NCBI GenBank assembly: GCA_964640085.1
Contig: CAZXFA010000025.1
Location: 1 to 36,618 of the forward strand
DNA from: CAZXFA01 sp964640085
Lineage (GTDB): Bacteria; Actinomycetota; UBA4738; HRBIN12
Length of the DNA: 36,618 nucleotides
Direction: 5' to 3'
The translations under genes were made by a program, and so were the position numbers. Shown here in pieces: positions 34,166-36,618 of the stretch (the stretch's first letter is position 1; each line of letters starts with the position of its first letter). The notes below the pieces were generated by a model that did not search any database, was not told the DNA's origin, and saw nothing but the letters and a program-made list of their open reading frames with translations.

Positions 34166-34194
34166 CCCGAGGATGGTTGCAGCGCAAGCCGTGC

Positions 34195-36251
34195 TCAGCC
34201 GACGCCGCCGACGCCGGCCTGGCGGAGGGCCTTCAACTCCTTGCGGAGGTCGACGACCTCGTCCCGCAGTCGCGCCGCGTACTCGAACCGCAGATCCTTG
34301 GCCGCGTCGTGCATCTCCTCCTCGAGCTGGAGGATCAGGCGCTCCAGCTCCTCGCTCGGCATCTCCGGTCGCTCGTGCCGGCGGCGCTTGCGCTCGGGGG
34401 GGGACGCCGTGTCGACCCCCATCGTGAGCAGGATGTCCGAGACCTTCTTCCGGATCGTCTGTGGGTCGATCCCGTGCTCCCGGTTGAACCCGATCTGGAT
34501 CCGGCGACGCCGCTGGGTCTCGTCGATCGCGCGCCGCATCGAATCGGTCACCTCGTCGGCGTACATGATCACGGTCCCGTCCACGTTGCGGGCGGCCCGG
34601 CCGATCGTCTGGATCAACGAGGTCCCCGAGCGGAGGAACCCTTCCTTGTCGGCGTCCAAGATCGCGACCAACGAGACCTCGGGCAGGTCGAGGCCCTCGC
34701 GGAGGAGGTTGATCCCCACCAGCACATCGAACTCGCCCAGGCGCAGGTCCCTGACGATCTCGATCCGCTGGAGGGTGTCGATCTCCGAGTGGAGGTATCG
34801 GACCCGGACCCCCATCTCGAGCAGGTAGTCCGTCAGGTCCTCGGCCATCTTCTTCGTCAGCGTCGTCACGAGGACCCGTTGGCCCGCGTCCGCCCGCCCG
34901 CGGATCTCCTCGATCAGGTCGTCCACCTGCCCCTTCGTCGGGCGGATCTGGACCTCGGGATCCACGAGCCCGGTCGGTCGGACGATCTGCTCGACGACCC
35001 GGCGGGAGACCCGGAGCTCGTAGTCCCCCGGCGTGGCCGACATGTAGACCACCTGCCTGACACGGTCCACGAACTCGTCGAACCGCAGCGGCCGNNNNNN
35101 NNNNGGTTGTCCAGCGCCGAGGGTAGCCGGAACCCGAACTCGACCAGCGTCTCCTTCCGGGTCCGGTCCCCTTCGTGCATCCCGTGGATCTGGGGCACCG
35201 TCACGTGAGACTCGTCGATCACGCACAGCCAGTCGTCCGGGAAGTAGTCGAGCAGGGTATAGGGTGCCTCCCCCTGTCGTCGTCCGTCGATGTGGCGCGA
35301 GTAGTTCTCGATGCCCGAGCAGAACCCGACCTCGCGGAGCATCTCGAGGTCGTAGGTGGTCCGCATCCGCAGCCGTTCTGCCTCGAGCAGCTTCCCCCGG
35401 GGTTCCAGCCAGCCCAAGCGCTCATGGAGCTCCTCCTCGATGCCCACGATCGCCCGCTTCATCCGTTCCTCGGAGGCGACGTAGTGCGTCGCCGGGTAGA
35501 CCGTGATCTCCTTCAGCTCCCCGAGCAGCTCGCCGGTCATCGGGTCGAACCGCGTGATGCGCTCGATCTCGTCCCCCCACCATTCGATCCGGACCGCGGT
35601 CTCCTCGTAGGCGGGGTGGACCTCGAGGACGTCCCCCTGCACCCGGAACTTGCCACGGACGAGGTTGACCTGGTTGCGGTCGTACCGGATGTCCACCAAC
35701 CGCTGCTTCGCGAACTCCATGTCGAGCGCGACGCCCGCGTGCACCCGCAGGATCTGTCCCAGGTACTCCTCGGGAGAGCCGAGCCCGTAGATGCACGACA
35801 CGCTGGCCACGATCAGCACGTCGGGGCGGGTCAGCAGGGCCGCCGTCGCCGAATGGCGCAACCGCTCGATCTCGTCGTTGATCGATGAGTCCTTCTCGAT
35901 GTAGGTGTCGGTCTGCGGGACGTAGGCCTCGGGCTGGTAGTAGTCGTAGTAGGAGACGAAGTACTCGACCGCGTTGTCCGGGAAGAGCTGGCGCAGCTCG
36001 TTGGCGAACTGTGCCGCAAGCGTCTTGTTGGGCTGGAGCACCAGGGTCGGCCGCTGCAGCCGCTCCACGGCCCACGCGACGGTGGCCGTCTTGCCCGTGC
36101 CGGTGGCGCCGAGCAGGACGACGTCCTTCTCCCCCGAGGTGATCCGGCGCTCCAGGTCGGCGATGGCCGTGGGCTGGTCTCCCGACGGCTGGTACTCGGA
36201 GACGACTTCGAAGGGCGCGACGCGGCGCTCCAGATCGGTCACGGGCCTCAT
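34195..36251 (-). CDS. uvrB: Excinuclease ABC subunit B (contains 10-N gap)
   Basis: Helicase-like subunit that verifies damage and recruits UvrC. After removal of 11 bases at the gap it reads as 681 aa (E. coli 673). Walker A GATGTGKT (48-55), the beta-hairpin segment YYDYYQPEAYVPQTDTYIEKD, helicase motifs including VIDESH, YMSATPGDYEL and QTIGRAARN, and a C-terminal UVR motif (LEEEMHDAAKDLRFEYAA) that contacts UvrC. The start is the ATG at 36251 before VTDLERR; longer upstream readings are shadow-like. Frames before and after the gap differ only because of the N run. No LexA-type box is seen upstream. Confidence 0.97.
35094..35105. other. Assembly gap of 10 N inside uvrB
   Basis: On the coding strand the text is ...GACAACC, 10 N (35104-35095), CGGCCGCTG.... 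UvrB proteins read SALDNRPL here. Joining the flanks with a one-base overlap (C) gives exactly that, with no residue missing, and leaves a coding length divisible by three. So 11 bases are artificial. Confidence 0.88.
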
Positions 36252-36355
36252 GCCCACCGAGACTACGACGCGGTACCGACACTTCCCCACCGCCGGTTGC
36301 CGCCGATGTCCCGAAGAGGGTGCGCCGTTGCCCCACGGGGCCTTGGCCCGATGAC

Positions 36356-36361
36356 TACATT
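36356..36361 (+). promoter_or_regulatory. Candidate leaderless -10 box of the gene at 36368
   Basis: TACATT, then 6 bases, then the GTG at 36368. No ribosome site precedes the GTG, and in-frame alternatives are lacking: the ATG at 36351 meets a stop after six codons. Confidence 0.35.
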
Positions 36362-36367
36362 GACCCC

Positions 36368-36618
36368 GTGAGCACTCCAAGTCCCACGACCCAGGGTCCC
36401 GGCCTCTGGTCCTTCGGCGAGCTCAGGACGCTCCTCAGACGCGCGGTGCTCACGTTCTTCGGCGTCCCTTTCCTCGTGGCGCTCGTGCTCACGGTGGTCG
36501 ACTCCTACCGGCGCCGCGGCAAGAAGCCGAAGCCCTTCCCCACCGACCCGCCCGGCGACGTGAGGATCGGCGACGGCGAGGTCCGCACCTACATGTACGG
36601 CCAGGACCTGTACGACGA
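36368..36618 (+). CDS. Membrane-anchored protein, possibly phospholipase D/cardiolipin-synthase-like (partial)
   Basis: Only 83 full codons are visible; the rest is beyond the window. After a short N-terminus and FGELRTLLRRAV there is one hydrophobic helix (about 29-46), a basic YRRRGKKPK stretch, and a segment ending RTYMYGQDLYDD. The arrangement of a single anchor, basic stop-transfer and this segment resembles the start of actinobacterial phospholipase D-type cardiolipin synthases, but no HKD motif is inside the window. It starts at GTG, divergent from uvrB, with a 116-bp spacer. Confidence 0.6.
   Translation, partial: MSTPSPTTQGPGLWSFGELRTLLRRAVLTFFGVPFLVALVLTVVDSYRRRGKKPKPFPTDPPGDVRIGDGEVRTYMYGQDLYD

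Noticed and set aside
36252..36367. LexA/SOS box between uvrB and the divergent gene
   Set aside because: No GAACNNNNGTTC-like sequence was found on either strand, nor in the uvrA spacer.
1..36618. CRISPR arrays, transposases, integrases, rRNA
   Set aside because: No regularly spaced repeats, mobile-element genes or rRNA-like sequence were seen on either strand.

Overview
The window is about 36.6 kb of very GC-rich (roughly two thirds G+C by eye), densely packed bacterial chromosome, most likely from an uncultivated member of the Actinomycetota. The reasons are a proteasome-associated AAA ATPase (ARC/Mpa) preceded by trmI, the actinobacterial order uvrC-rapZ-gap-pgk-tpiA-(secG), frequent ATGA/GTGA gene overlaps, GTG starts and several starts that look leaderless. 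Two runs of N (100 and 10 bases) show it is an assembled scaffold, probably metagenomic. No transposase, integrase, phage gene or CRISPR array was seen.

Layout. (1) 1-3903, minus strand: a fusion of a TtuB-like ubiquitin-fold sulfur carrier with a TtuA-like tRNA 2-thiolation enzyme, then trmI (tRNA m1A58 methyltransferase), then arc, which is cut by the window edge. The 100-N gap inside ttuA is flanked by identical 49-bp ends and appears artificial. (2) 3946-5037: an HtrA-like lipoprotein protease. (3) 5130-10754, minus strand: a C1 cluster of a YtcJ-like amidohydrolase, two DmdA-like GcvT-family demethylases, a small cysteine-rich MetV-like protein and a MetF-like reductase. The last three are coupled by ATGA overlaps. 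It looks like tetrahydrofolate-dependent demethylation of an unknown substrate feeding methyl-THF oxidation. (4) 11036-12368, plus strand: a frameshifted GYD-domain gene and an unusual LDH/MDH-family dehydrogenase. (5) 12441-12795: tRNA-Leu(GAG) and secG. (6) 12817-18958: a five-gene peptide-type ABC importer in the order C-A-B-D-F, with a strong hairpin between oppA and oppB. (7) 19126-25047: tpiA, pgk, gap, rapZ and uvrC, with no yvcK/glmR or whiA between rapZ and gap. (8) 25100-30020: a lipoprotein with a propeller-like region and two cupredoxin domains, then uvrA. (9) 30080-33985: a small unknown protein, a class V aminotransferase, an amidohydrolase and a secreted LVIVD-repeat protein. 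(10) 34195-36618: uvrB, holding the 10-N gap, and divergently the start of a membrane-anchored, possibly phospholipase D/cardiolipin-synthase-like protein.

How the genes work together. Region 1 joins two modifications of the tRNA T-loop (2-thiolation at position 54, m1A58) with the proteasome ring ATPase. Region 3 is a candidate demethylation pathway. Regions 5-8 are mostly housekeeping (glycolysis, Sec export, nucleotide excision repair) into which a peptide importer has been placed between tpiA and secG. The most novel items are the TtuB-TtuA fusion with an internal Gly-Gly, the twin-demethylase/MetV/MetF operon, the LDH-like enzyme with altered cofactor and substrate positions, and the tandem-cupredoxin lipoprotein. 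Gap-spanning and frameshifted genes are flagged so that their coordinates can be read correctly.
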